Shown here: positions 12,044 to 25,600 of the stretch, piece by piece | How positions within the stretch are numbered: the stretch's first letter is position 1 | How the letters are laid out: every line of letters begins with the position of its first letter | Origin: Osmia lignaria lignaria | Taxonomy: Eukaryota > Arthropoda > Insecta > Hymenoptera > Megachilidae | DNA length: 64,000 nt | Assembly: GCF_051020975.1 (NCBI RefSeq) | Contig: NW_027478159.1 | Location: forward strand, 15,392,501 to 15,456,500 | Direction: 5' to 3' | Position numbers and translations under genes: made by a program | The notes under the pieces: model-generated | Databases searched by the model: none | What the model was told of the DNA's origin: nothing | Seen by the model: only the letters and a program-made list of their open reading frames with translations

Positions 12044-14297
12044 TTGCAGATATATCTCAAGGGAAGGGGCCTGACGGACATATTTCGAGATATTTCTTCT
12101 TCTTGTTGTTCTTCTTCTGCACAGCTAAACTGGAAGTGGCATTTCCAGCTCGCAATAGTGCAGAGTTGTCTCAAAGAAAGGGGCCACGGTGTTTCTGTAT
12201 CTCTATTATGTTGGTGCGGCTTCGGAACTTTTAAATATCTTGATATATCTCGAGAACTACGCATCGGATCAAAAAATATCATACAACATAAAAAGTAGGA
12301 AACTTAATTCTCTACAAAAAAGGTCTCTTAACATTTTGCCATAGCTCGCTTCGTTTCCGAAATATTTGCAGATTTATCTCAAGGGAAGGGGCCTGACGGA
12401 CATATTTCGAGATATTTCTTCTTCTTGTTGTTCTTCTTCTGCACAGCTAAGCTGGAAGTGGCATTTGCAGCTTGCAATAGTGCAGAGTTATCTCAAAGAA
12501 AGGGGCCACGGTGTTTCTGTATCTCTATTATGTTGGTGCGGCTTCGGAACTTTTAAATATCTTGATATATCTCGAGAACTACGCATCGGATCAAAAAATA
12601 TCATAGAACATAAAAAGTAGGAAACTTAATTCTCTACAAAAAAGGTCTCTTAACATTTTGCCATAGCTCGCTTCGTTTCCGAGATATTTGCAGATTTATC
12701 TCAAGGGAAGGGGCCTGACGGACATATTTCGAGATATTTCTTCTTCTTGTTGTTCTTCTTCTGCACAGCTAAGCTGGAAGTGGCATTTACAGCTCGCAAT
12801 AGTGCAGAGTTATCTCAAAAAAAGGGGCCACGGTGTTTCTGTATCTCTATTATGTTGGTGCGGCTTCGGAACTTTTAAATATCTTGATATATCTCGAGAA
12901 CTACGCATCTGATCAAAAAATATCATAGAACATAAAAAGTAGGAAACTTAATTCTCTACAAAAAAGGTCTCTTAACATTTTGCCATAGCTCGCTTCATTT
13001 CCGAGATATTTGCAGATATATCACAAGGGAAGGGGCCTGACGGACATATTTCGAGATATTTCTTCTTCTTGTTGTTCTTCTTCTGCACAGCTAAGCTGTA
13101 AGTGGCATTTGCAGCTCGCTATAGTGCAGAGTTATCTCAAAGAATGGGGCCACGGTGTTTCTGTATCTCTATTATGTTGGTGCGGCTTCGGAACTTTTAA
13201 ATATCTTGATATATCTCGAGAACTACGCATCTGATCAAAAAATATCATAGAAAATAAAAAGTAGGAAACTTAATTCTCTACAAAAAAGGTCTCTTAACAT
13301 TTTGCCATCGCTCGCTTCGTTTCCGAGATATTTGCAGGTTTCTCTCAAGGGAAGGGGCCTGACGGACATATTTCGAGATATTTCTTCTTCTTGTTGTTCT
13401 TCTTCTGCACAGCTAAGCTGGAAGTGGCATTTGCAGCTCGCAATAGTGCAGAGTTATCTCAAAGAAAGGGGCAACGGTGTTTCTGTATCTCTATTATGTT
13501 GGTGCGGCTTCGGATCTTTTAAATATCTTGATATATCTCGAGAACTACGCATCTGATCAAAAAATAGCATACAACATAAAAAGTGGGAAACTTAATTCTC
13601 TACAAAAAAGGTCTCTTAACATTTTGCCATAGCTCGCTTCGTTTCCGAGATATTTGCAGATTTATCTCAAGGGAAGGGGCCTGACGGACATATTCCGAGA
13701 TATTTCTTCTTCTTGTTGTTCCTCTTCTGCACAGCTAAGCTGGAAGTGGCATTTGCTGCTCGCAATAGTGCAGAGTTATCTCAAAGAAAGAGGCCACGGT
13801 ATTTCTGTATCTCTATTATGTTGGTGCGGCTTCGGAACTTTTAAATATCTCGATATATCTCGAAAACTACGCTTCTGATCAAAGAATATCACAGAACGTA
13901 AATTGTAGGAAACATAATTCTCTACAAAAAAGGTCTCTTAACATTTTGCCATAGCTCGCTTCGTTTCCGAGATATTTGCAGATTTATCTCAAGGGAAGGG
14001 GCCTGACGGACATATTTCGAGATATTTCTTCTTCTTGTTGTTCTTCTTCTGCACAGCTAAGCTGGAAGTGGCATTTGCAGGTCGCAATAGTGCAGAGTTA
14101 TCTCAAAGAAAGGGGCCACGGTGTTTCTGTATCTCTATTATGTTGGTGCGGCTTCGGAACTTTTAAATATCTTGATATATCTCGAGAACTACGCATCTGA
14201 TCAAAAAATATCATAGAACATAAAAAGTAGCAAACTTAATTCTCTACAAAAAAGGTCTCGTAACATTTTGCCATAGCCTGCTTCGTTTCCGAGATAT
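12044..14297 (+). repeat. Higher-order repeat P, copy 2, shortened to 7 monomers
   Basis: Compared with copy 1 the order is 1, 2, 3, 5, 6, 7, 8. Unit 4 is missing between 12688 and 13010, and units 9-12 are missing before the next copy starts at 14298. Diagnostic variants line up one to one: the tatatcacaagg unit is at 13010, the caggtttctctc unit at 13332 and the gctgctcgc unit at 13654. The right end keeps the linker that normally leads into unit 9 (gtagcaaac, gtctcgtaac, agcctgcttcg). This shows that the loss happened by exchange inside a monomer. Confidence 0.88.
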
Positions 14298-17200
14298 TTG
14301 CAGATTTATCTCGAGGGAAGGGGCCTGACGGACATATTTCGAGATATTTCTTCTTCTTGTTGTTCTTCTTCTGCACAGCTAAACTGGAAGTGGCATTTCC
14401 AGCTCGCAATAGTGCAGAGTTGTCTCAAAGAAAGGGGCCACGGTGTTTCTGTATCTCTATTATGTTGGTGCGGCTTCGGAACTTTTAAATATCTTGATAT
14501 ATCTCGAGAACTACGCATCGGATCAAAAAATATCATACAACATAAAAAGTAGGAAACTTAATTCTCTACAAAAAAGGTCTCTTAACATTTTGCCATAGCT
14601 CGCTTCGTTTCCGAAATATTTGCAGATTTATCTCAAGGGAAGGGGCCTGACGGACATATTTCGAGATATTTCTTCTTCTTGTTGTTCTTCTTCTGCACAG
14701 CTAAGCTGGAAGTGGCATTTGCAGCTTGCAATAGTGCAGAGTTATCTCAAAGAAAGGGGCCACGGTGTTTCTGTATCTCTATTATGTTGGTGCGGCTTCG
14801 GAACTTTTAAATATCTTGATATATCTCGAGAACTACGCATCGGATCAAAAAATATCATAGAACATAAAAAGTAGGAAACTTAATTCTCTACAAAAAAGGT
14901 CTCTTAACATTTTGCCATAGCTCGCTTCGTTTCCGAGATATTTGCAGATTTATCTCAAGGGAAGGGGCCTGACGGACATATTTCGAGATATTTCTTCTTC
15001 TTGTTGTTCTTCTTCTGCACAGCTAAGCTGGAAGTGGCATTTACAGCTCGCAATAGTGCAGAGTTATCTCAAAGAAAGGGGCCACGGTGTTTCTGTATCT
15101 CTATTATGTTGGTGCGGCTTCGGAACTTTTAAATATCTTGATATATCTCGAGAACTACGCATCTGATTAAAAAATATCATAGAACATAAAAAGTAGGAAG
15201 CTTAATTCTCTACAAAAAAGGTCTCTTAACATTTTGCCATAGCTCGCTTCGTTTCCGAGATATTTGCAGATATATCTCAAGGGAAGGGGCCTGACGGACA
15301 TATTTCGAGATATTTCTTCTTCTTGTTGTTCTTCTTCTGCACAGCTAAGCTGGAAGTGGCATTTGCAGCTTGCAATAGTGCAGAGTTATCTCAAAGAAAG
15401 GGGCCACGGTGTTTCTGTATCTCTATTATGTTGGTGCGGCTTCGGAACTTTTAAATATCTTGATATATCTCGAGAACTACGCATCTGATCAAAAAATATC
15501 ATAGAACATAAAAAGTAGGAAACTTAATTCTCTACAAAAAAGGTCTCTTAACATTTTGCCATAGCTCGCTTCATTTCCGAGATATTTGCAGATATATCAC
15601 AAGGGAAGGGGCCTGACGGACATATTTCGAGATATTTCTTCTTCTTGTTGTTCTTCTTCTGCACAGCTAAGCTGTAAGTGGCATTTGCAGCTCGCTATAG
15701 TGCAGAGTTATCTCAAAGAATGGGGCCACGGTGTTTCTGTATCTCTATTATGTTGGTGCGGCTTCGGAACTTTTAAATATCTTGATATATCTCGAGAACT
15801 ACGCATCTGATCAAAAAATATCATAGAAAATAAAAAGTAGGAAACTTAATTCTCTACAAAAAAGGTCTCTTAACATTTTGCCATCGCTCGCTTCGTTTCC
15901 GAGATATTTGCAGGTTTCTCTCAAGGGAAGGGGCCTGACGGACATATTTCGAGATATTTCTTCTTCTTGTTGTTCTTCTTCTGCACAGCTAAGCTGGAAG
16001 TGGCATTTGCAGCTCGCAATAGTGCAGAGTTATCTCAAAGAAAGGGGCAACGGTGTTTCTGTATCTCTATTATGTTGGTGCGGCTTCGGATCTTTTAAAT
16101 ATCTTGATATATCTCGAGAACTACGCATCTGATCAAAAAATAGCATACAACATAAAAAGTGGGAAACTTAATTCTCTACAAAAAAGGTCTCTTAACATTT
16201 TGCCATAGCTCGCTTCGTTTCCGAGATATTTGCAGATTTATCTCAAGGGAAGGGGCCTGACGGACATATTCCGAGATATTTCTTCTTCTTGTTGTTCCTC
16301 TTCTGCACAGCTAAGCTGGAAGTGGCATTTGCTGCTCGCAATAGTGCAGAGTTATCTCAAAGAAAGAGGCCACGGTATTTCTGTATCTCTATTATGTTGG
16401 TGCGGCTTCGGAACTTTTAAATATCTCGATATATCTCGAAAACTACGCTTCTGATCAAAGAATATCACAGAACGTAAATTGTAGGAAACATAATTCTCTA
16501 CAAAAAAGGTCTCTTAACATTTTGCCATAGCTCGCTTCGTTTCCGAGATATTTGCAGATTTATCTCAAGGGAAGGGGCCTGACGGACATATTTCGAGATA
16601 TTTCTTCTTCTTGTTGTTCTTCTTCTGCACAGCTAAGCTGGAAGTGGCATTTGCAGGTCGCAATAGTGCAGAGTTATCTCAAAGAAAGGGGCCACGGTGT
16701 TTCTGTATCTCTATTATGTTGGTGCGGCTTCGGAACTTTTAAATATCTTGATATATCTCGAGAACTACGCATCTGATCAAAAAATATCATAGAACATAAA
16801 AAGTAGCAAACTTAATTCTCTACAAAAAAGGTCTCGTAACATTTTGCCATAGCCTGCTTCGTTTCCGAGATATTTGCAGATTTATCTCGAGGGAAGGGGC
16901 CTGACGGACATATTTCGAGATATTTCTTCTTCTTGTTGTTCTGCTTCTGCACAGCTAAGCTGGAAGCGGCATTTGCGGCTCGCACTAGTGCAGAATTATC
17001 TCAAAGAAAGGGGCCACGGTGTTTCTGTATCTCTATTATGTTGGTGCGGCTTCGGAACTTTTAAATATCTTGATATATCTCGAGAACTACGCATCTGATC
17101 AAAAAATATCATACAACATAAAAAGTAGGAAACTTAATTCTCTACAAAAAAGGTCTCTTAACATTTTGCCATAGCTCGCTTCGTTTCCGAGATATTTGCA

Positions 17201-18161
17201 GATTTATCTCAAGGGAAGGGGCCTGACGGACATATTCCGAGATATTTCTTCTTCTTGTTGTTCCTCTTCTGCACAGCTAAGCTGGAAGTGGCATTTGCTG
17301 CTCGCAATAGTGCAGAGTTATCTCAAAGAAAGAGGCCACGGTGTTTCTGTATCTCTATTATGTTGGTGCGGCTTCGGAACTTTTAAATATCTCGATATAT
17401 CTCGAAAACTACGCTTCTGATCAAAAAGTATCATAGAACGTAAATTGTAGGAAACAAAATTCTCTACAAAAAAGGTCTCTTAACATTTTGCCATAGCTCG
17501 CTTCGTTTCCGAGATATTTGCAGATTTATCTCAAGGGAAGGGGCCTGACGGACATATTTCGAGATATTTCTTCTTCTTGTTGTTCTTCTTCTGCACAGCT
17601 AAGCTGGAAGTGGCATTTGCAGGTCGCAATAGTGCAGAGTTATCTCAAAGAAAGGGGCCACGGTGTTTCTGTATCTCTATTATGTTGGTGCGGCTTCGGA
17701 ACTTTTAAATATCTCGATATATCTCGAAAACTACGCTTCTGATCAAAAAGTATCATAGAACGTAAATTGTAGGAAACATGATTCTCTACAAAAAAGGTCT
17801 CTTAACATTTTGCCATAGCTCGCTTCGTTTCCGAGATATTTGCTGATTTATCTCAAGGGAAGGGGCCTGACGGACATATTTCGAGATATTTCTTCTTCTT
17901 GTTGTTCTTCTTCTGCACAGCTAAGCTGGAAGTGGCATTTGCAGATCGCAATAGTGCAGAGTTATCTCAAAGAAAGAGGCCACGGTGTTTCTGTACCTCT
18001 ATTATGTTGGTGCAGCTTCGGAACTTTTAAATATCTTGTTATATCTCGAGAACTACGCATCTGATCAAAAAATATCATAGAACATAAAAAGTAGGAAACT
18101 TAATTCTCTACAAATAAGGTCTCTTAACATTTTGCCATACCTCGCTTCGTTTCCGAGATAT
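14298..18161 (+). repeat. 12-monomer higher-order repeat P, copy 3
   Basis: All twelve positions of the unit at 8180 are present in order, at an offset of 6118 bp. Its first monomer is a hybrid. The left part matches unit 9 (agcctgcttcg, tttatctcgaggg); the part from about 14367 on matches unit 1 (ttcttcttctgc, taaactgg, tttccagctcgc, tgtctcaaag). The remaining units agree closely with copy 1. Small differences exist, for example tgcagattt at 17518 against tgcggattt at 11400. Confidence 0.88.
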
Positions 18162-19771
18162 TTGCAGATTTCTCTCAAGGGAAGGGGCCTGACGGACATA
18201 TTTCGAGATATTTCTTCTTCTTGTTGTTCTTCTTCTGCACAGCTAAGCTGGAAGTGGCATTTGCAGCTCGCAATAGTGCAGAGTTATCACAAAGAAAGGG
18301 GCAACGGTGTTTCTGTATCTCTATTATGTTGGTGCGGCTTCGGAACTTTTAAATATCTTGATATATCTCGAGAACTACGCATCTGATCAAAAAATATCAT
18401 ACAACATAAAAAGTAGGAAACTTAATTCTCTACAAAAAAGGTCTCTTAACATTTTGCCATAGCTCGCTTCGTTTCCGAGATATTTGCAGATTTATCTCAA
18501 GGGAAGGGGCCTGACGGACATATTCCGAGATATTTCTTCTTCTTGTTGTTCCTCTTCTGCACAGCTAAGCTGGAAGTGGCATTTGCTGCTCGCAATAGTG
18601 CAGAGTTATCTCAAAGAAAGAGGCCACGGTGTTTCTGTATCTCTATTATGTTGGTGCGGCTTCGGAACTTTTAAATATCTCGATATATCTCGAAAACTAC
18701 GCTTCTGATCAAAAAGTATCATAGAACGTAAATTGTAGGAAACAAAATTCTCTACAAAAAAGGTCTCTTAACATTTTGCCATAGCTCGCTTCGTTTCCGA
18801 GATATTTGCGGATTTATCTCAAGGGAAGGGGCCTGACGGACATATTTCGAGATATTTCTTCTTCTTGTTGTTCTTCTTCTGCACAGCTAAGCTGGAAGTG
18901 GCATTTGCAGGTCGCAATAGTGCAGAGTTATCTCAAAGAAAGGGGCCACGGTGTTTCTGTATCTCTATTATGTTGGTGCGGCTTCGGAACTTTTAAATAT
19001 CTCGATATATCTCGAAAACTACGCTTCTGATCAAAAAGTATCATCGAACGTAAATTGTAGGAAACATAATTCTCTACAAAAAAGGTCTCTTAACATTTTG
19101 CCATAGCTCGCTTCGTTTCCGAGATATTTGCTGATTTATCTCAAGGGAAGGGGCCTGACGGACATATTTCGAGATATTTCTTCTTCTTGTTGTTCTTCTT
19201 CTGCACAGCTAAGCTGGAAGTGGCATTTGCAGATCGCAATAGTGCAGAGTTATCTCAAACAAAGAGGCCACGGTGTTTCTGTACCTCTATTATGTTGGTG
19301 CAGCTTCGGAACTTTTAAATATCTTGTTATATGTCGAGAACTACGCATCTGATCAAAAAATATCATAGAACATAAAAAGTAGGAAACTTAATTCTCTACA
19401 AATAAGGTCTCTTAACATTTTGCCATACCTCGCTTCGTTTCCGAGATATTTGCAGATTTCTCTCAAGGGAAGGGGCCTGACGGACATATTTCGAGATATT
19501 TCTTCTTCTTGTTGTTCTGCTTCTGCACAGCTAAGCTGGAAGCGGCATTTGCGGCTCGCACTAGTGCAGAATTATCTCAAAGAAAGGGGCCACGGTGTTT
19601 CTGTATCTCTATTATGTTGGTGCGGCTTCGGAACTTTTAAATATCTTGATATATCTCGAGAACTACGCATCCGATCAAATAATATCATAGAACATAAAAA
19701 GTAGGAAACTTAATTCTCTACAAATAAGGTCTCTTAACATTTTGCCATAGCTCGCTTCGTTTCCGAGATAT
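18162..19771 (+). repeat. Mosaic segment of five P-derived monomers
   Basis: Units at 18484, 18806 and 19128 match P-copy-1 units at 11078, 11400 and 11722, at an offset of 7406 bp (23 x 322). They share the private tgcggattt and tcaaacaaag marks that copy 3 lacks. The unit at 19450 is a hybrid: its left part carries atttctctcaagg, its right part the ttctgcttctgc and gcggctcgcactag marks of unit 9. The segment reads as P units re-joined by exchange, not as a clean HOR copy. Confidence 0.75.
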
Positions 19772-22669
19772 TTGCAGGTTTCTCTCAAGGGAAGGGGCCT
19801 GACGGACATATTTCGAGATATTTCTTCTTCTTGTTGTTCTTCTTCTGCACAGCTAAGCTGGAAGTGGCATTTGCAGCTCGCAATAGTGCAGAGTTATCTC
19901 AAAGAAAGGGGCAACGGTGTTTCTGTATCTCTATTATGTTGGTGCGGCTTCGGAACTTTTAAATATCTTGATATATCTCGAGAACTACGCATCTGATCAA
20001 AAAATATCATAGAACATAAAAAGTAGCAAACTTAATTCTCTACAAAAAAGGTCTCGTAACATTTTGCCATAGCCTGCTTCGTTTCCGATATATTTGCAGA
20101 TATATCTCGAGGGAAGGGGCCTGACGGACATATTTCGAGATATTTCTTCTTCTTGTTGTTCTGCTTCTGCACAGCTAAGCTGGAAGCGGCATTTGCGGCT
20201 CGCACTAGTGCAGAATTATCTCAAAGAAAGGGGCCACGGTGTTTCTGTATCTCTATTATGTTGGTGCGGCTTCGGAACTTTTAAATATCTTGATATATCT
20301 CGAGAACTACGCATCTGATCAAAAAATATCATACAACATAAAAAGTAGGAAACTTAATTCTCTACAAAAAAGGTCTCTTAACATTTTGCCATAGCTCGCT
20401 TCGTTTCCGAGATATTTGCAGATTTATCTCAAGGGAAGGGGCCTGACGGACATATTCCGAGATATTTCTTCTTCTTGTTGTTCCTCTTCTGCACAGCTAA
20501 GCTGGAAGTGGCATTTGCTGCTCGCAATAGTGCAGAGTTATCTCAAAGAAAGAGGCCACGGTGTTTCTGTATCTCTATTATGTTGGTGCGGCTTCGGAAC
20601 TTTTAAATATCTCGATATATCTCGAAAACTACGCTTCTGATCAAAAAGTATCATAGAACGTAAATTGTAGGAAACATAATTCTCTACAAAAAAGGTCTCT
20701 TAACATTTTGCCATAGCTCGCTTCGTTTCCGAGATATTTGCTGATTTATCTCAAGGGAAGGGGCCTGACGGACATATTTCGAGATATTTCTTCTTCTTGT
20801 TGTTCTTCTTCTGCACAGCTAAGCTGGAAGTGGCATTTGCAGGTCGCAATAGTGCAGAGTTATCTCAAAGAAAGGGGCCACGGTGTTTCTGTATCTCTAT
20901 TATGTTGGTGCGGCTTCGGAACTTTTAAATATCTCGATATATCTCGAAAACTACGCTTCTGATCAAAAAGTATCATCGAACGTAAATTGTAGGAAACATA
21001 ATTCTCTACAAAAAAGGTCTCTTAACATTTTGCCATAGCTCGCTTCGTTTCCGAGATATTTGCAGATATATCACAAGGGAAGGGGCCTGACGGACATATT
21101 TCGAGATATTTCTTCTTCTTGTTGTTCTTCTTCTGCACAGCTAAGCTGTAAGTGGCATTTGCAGCTCGCTATAGTGCAGAGTTATCTCAAAGAAAGGGGC
21201 CACGGTGTTTCTGTATCTCTATTATGTTGGTGCGGCTTCGGAACTTTTAAATATCTCGATATATCTCGAAAACTACGCTTCTGATCAAAAAGTATCATAG
21301 AACGTAAATTGTAGGAAACATAATTCTCTACAAAAAAGGTCTCTTAACATTTTGCCATAGCTCGCTTCGTTTCCGAGATATTTGCAGGTTTCTCTCAAGG
21401 GAAGGGGCCTGACGGACATATTTCGAGATATTTCTTCTTCTTGTTGTTCTTCTTCTGCACAGCTAAGCTGGAAGTGGCATTTGCAGCTCGCAATAGTGCA
21501 GAGTTATCTCAAAGAAAGGGGCAACGGTGTTTCTGTATCTCTATTATGTTGGTGCGGCTTCGGAACTTTTAAATATCTTGATATATCTCGAGAACTACGC
21601 ATCTGATCAAAAAATATCATAGAACATAAAAAGTAGCAAACTTAATTCTCTACAAAAAAGGTCTCGTAACATTTTGCCATAGCCTGCTTCGTTTCCGAGA
21701 TATTTGCAGATATATCTCGAGGGAAGGGGCCTGACGGACATATTTCGAGATATTTCTTCTTCTTGTTGTTCTGCTTCTGCACAGCTAAGCTGGAAGCGGC
21801 ATTTGCGGCTCGCACTAGTGCAGAATTATCTCAAAGAAAGGGGCCACGGTGTTTCTGTATCTCTATTATGTTGGTGCGGCTTCGGAACTTTTAAATATCT
21901 TGATATATCTCGAGAACTACGCATCTGATCAAAAAATATCATACAACATAAAAAGTAGGAAACTTAATTCTCTACAAAAAAGGTCTCTTAACATTTTGCC
22001 ATAGCTCGCTTCGTTTCCGAGATATTTGCAGATTTATCTCAAGGGAAGGGGCCTGACGGACATATTCCGAGATATTTCTTCTTCTTGTTGTTCCTCTTCT
22101 GCACAGCTAAGCTGGAAGTGGCATTTGCTGCTCGCAATAGTGCAGAGTTATCTCAAAGAAAGAGGCCACGGTGTTTCTGTATCTCTATTATGTTGGTGCG
22201 GCTTCGGAACTTTTAAATATCTCGATATATCTCGAAAACTACGCTTCTGATCAAAAAGTATCATAGAACGTAAATTGTAGGAAACATAATTCTCTACAAA
22301 AAAGGTCTCTTAACATTTTGCCATAGCTCGCTTCGTTTCCGAGATATTTGCTGATTTATCTCAAGGGAAGGGGCCTGACGGACATATTTCGAGATATTTC
22401 TTCTTCTTGTTGTTCTTCTTCTGCACAGCTAAGCTGGAAGTGGCATTTGCAGATCGCAATAGTGCAGAGTTATCTCAAAGAAAGAGGCCACGGTGTTTCT
22501 GTACCTCTATTATGTTGGTGCAGCTTCGGAACTTTTAAATATCTTGATATATCTTGAGAACTACGCATCTGATCAAAAAATATCATAGAAGATGAAAAGT
22601 AGGAAACTTAATTCTCTACAAAAAAGGTCTCTTAACATTTTGAAATAGCTCGCTTCGTTTCCGAGATAT
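19772..22669 (+). repeat. 5-monomer higher-order repeat, one full and one partial copy
   Basis: Units at 19772, 20094, 20416 and 20738 correspond to 21382, 21704, 22026 and 22348, at an offset of 1610 bp (5 x 322). The marks are caggtttctctc with ggggcaacgg, the tatctcgaggg / gcggctcgcactag unit, the gctgctcgc unit and the tgctgattt unit. The fifth unit of copy 1 (21060) has tatatcacaaggg and ctgtaagtgg. The final units differ by caggtcgc against cagatcgc. The building blocks are P units 5, 6, 7, 9 and 11/12 in a new order. Confidence 0.8.
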
Positions 22670-25600
22670 TTGCAGATTTATCTCAAGGGAAGGGGCCTAA
22701 CGGACATATTTCGAGATATTTCTTCTTCTTGTTGTTCTTCTTCTGCACAGCTAAGCTGGAAGTGGCATTTGCAGCTCGCAATAGTGCAGAGTTATCTCAA
22801 AGAAAGGGGCCACGGTGTTTCTGTATCTCTATTATGTTGGTGCGGCTTCGGAACTTTTAAATATCTTGATATATCTCGAGAACTACGCATCTGATCAAAA
22901 AATATCATACAACATAAAAAGTAGGAAACTTAATTCTCTACAAAAAAGGTCTCTTAACATTTTCCCATAGCTGGCATCGTTTCCGAGATATTTGCAGATT
23001 TAGCTCAAGGGAAGGGGCCTGACGGACATATTCCGAGATATTTCTTCTTCTTGTTGTTCCTCTTCTGCACAGCTAAGCTGGAAGTGGCATTTGCAGTTTG
23101 CAATAGTGCAGAGTTATCTCAAAGAAAGAGGCCACGGTGTTTCTGTATCTCTATTATGTTGGTGCGGCTTCGGAACTTTTAAATATCTCGATATATCTCG
23201 AAAACTACGCTTCTGATCAAAAAATATCAGAGAACGTAAATTGTAGGAAACATAATTCTCTACAAAAAAGGTCTCTTAACATTTTGCCATAGCTCGCTTC
23301 GTTTCCGAGATATTTGCTGATTTATCTCAAGGGAAGGGGCCTGACGGACATATTTCGAGATATTTCTTCTTCTTGTTGTTCTTCTTCTGCACAGCTAAGC
23401 TGGAAGTGGCATTTGCAGCGCCCAATAGTGCAGATTTATCTCAAAGAATGGGGCCACGGTGTTTCTGTATCTCTATTATGTTGGTGCGGCTTCGGAACTT
23501 TTAAATATCTTGATATATCTCGAGAACTACGCATCTGATCAAAAAATATCAGAGAACGTAAATTGTAGGAAACATAATTCTCTACAAAAAAGGTCTCTTA
23601 ACATTTTGCCATAGCTCGCTTCGTTTCCGAGATATTTGCTGATTTATCTCAAGGGAAGGGGCCTGACGGACATATTTCGAGATATTTCTTCTTCTTGTTG
23701 TTCTTCTTCTGCACAGCTAAGCTGGAAGTGGCATTTGCAGCTCGCAATAGTGCAGAGTTATCTCAAAGAAAGGGGCCACGGTGTTTCTGTATCTCTATTA
23801 TGTTGGTGCGGCTTCGGAACTTTTAAATATCTTGATATATCTCGAGAACAACGCATCTGATCAAAAAATATCAGAGAACGTAAATTGTAGGAAACATAAT
23901 TCTCTACAAAAAAGGTCTCTTAACATTTTCCCATAGCTGGCATCGTTTCCGAGATATTTGCAGATTTAGCTCAAGGGAAGGGGCCTGACGGACATATTCC
24001 GAGATATTTCTTCTTCTTGTTGTTCTTCTTCTGCACAGCTAAGCTGGAAGTGGCATTTGCAGCTCGCAATAGTGCAGAGTTATCTCAAAGAAAGGGGCCA
24101 CGGTGTTTCTGTATCTCTATTATGTTGGTGCGGCTTCGGAACTTTTAAATATCTTGATATATCTCGAGAACTACGCATCTGATCAAAAAATATCAGAGAA
24201 CGTAAATTGTAGGAAACATAATTCTCTACAAAAAAGGTCTGTTAACATTTTGCCATAGCTCGCTTCGTTTCCGAGATATTTGCTGATTTATCTCAAGGGA
24301 AGGGGCCTGACGGACATATTTCGAGATATTTCTTCTTCTTGTTGTTCTTCTTCTGCACAGCTAAGCTGGAAGTGGCATTTGCAGCTCGCAATAGTGCAGA
24401 GTTATCTCAAAGAAAGGGGCCACGGTGTTTCTGTATCTCTATTATGTTGGTGCGGCTTCGGAACTTTTAAATATCTTGATATATCTCGAGAACTACGCAT
24501 CTGATCAAAAAATATCAGAGAACGTAAATTGTAGGAAACATAATTCTCTACAAAAAAGGTCTCTTAACATTTTGCCATAGCTCGCTTCGTTTCCGAGATA
24601 TTTGCTGATTTATCTCAAGGGAAGGGGCCTGACGGACATATTTCGAGATATTTCTTCTTCTTGTTGTTCTTCTTCTGCACAGCTAAGCTGGAAGTGGCAT
24701 TTGCAGCTCGCAATAGTGCAGAGTTATCTCAAAGAAAGGAGCCACGGTGTTTCTGTATCTCTATTATGTTGGTGCGGCTTCGGAACTTTTAAATATCTTG
24801 ATATATCTCGAGAACTACGCATCTGATCAAAAAATAGCAGAGAACGTAAATTGTAGGAAACATAATTCTCTACAAAAAAGGTCTCTTAACATTTTGCCAT
24901 AGCTCGCTTCGTTTCCGAGATATTTGCTGATTTATCTCAAGGGAAGGGGCCTGACGGACATATTCCGAGATATTTCTTCTTCTTGTTGTTCCTCTTCTGC
25001 ACAGCTAAGCTGGAAGTGGCATTTGCTGCTCGCAATAGTGCAGAGTTATCTCAAAGAAAGAGGCCACGGTGTTTCTGTATCTCTATTATGTTGGTGCGGC
25101 TTCGGAACTTTTAAATATCTCGATATATCTCGAAAACTACGCTTCTGATCAAAAAGTATCATAGAACGTAAATTGTAGGAAACATAATTCTCTACAAAAA
25201 AGGTCTCTTAACATTTTGCCATAGCTCGCTTCGTTTCCGAGATATTTGCTGATTTATCTCAAGGGAAGGGGCCTGACGGACATATTTCGAGATATTTCTT
25301 CTTCTTGTTGTTCTTCTTCTGCACAGCTAAGCTGGAAGTGGCATTTGCAGGTCGCAATAGTGCAGAGTTATCTCAAAGAAAGGGGCCACGGTGTTTCTGT
25401 ATCTCTATTATGTTGGTGCGGCTTCGGAACTTTTAAATATCTCGATATATCTCGAAAACTACGCTTCTGATCAAAAAGTATCATCGAACGTAAATTGTAG
25501 GAAACATAATTCTCTACAAAAAAGGTCTCTTAACATTTTGCCATAGCTCGCTTCGTTTCCGAGATATTTGCTGATTTATCTCAAGGGAAGGGGCCTGACG

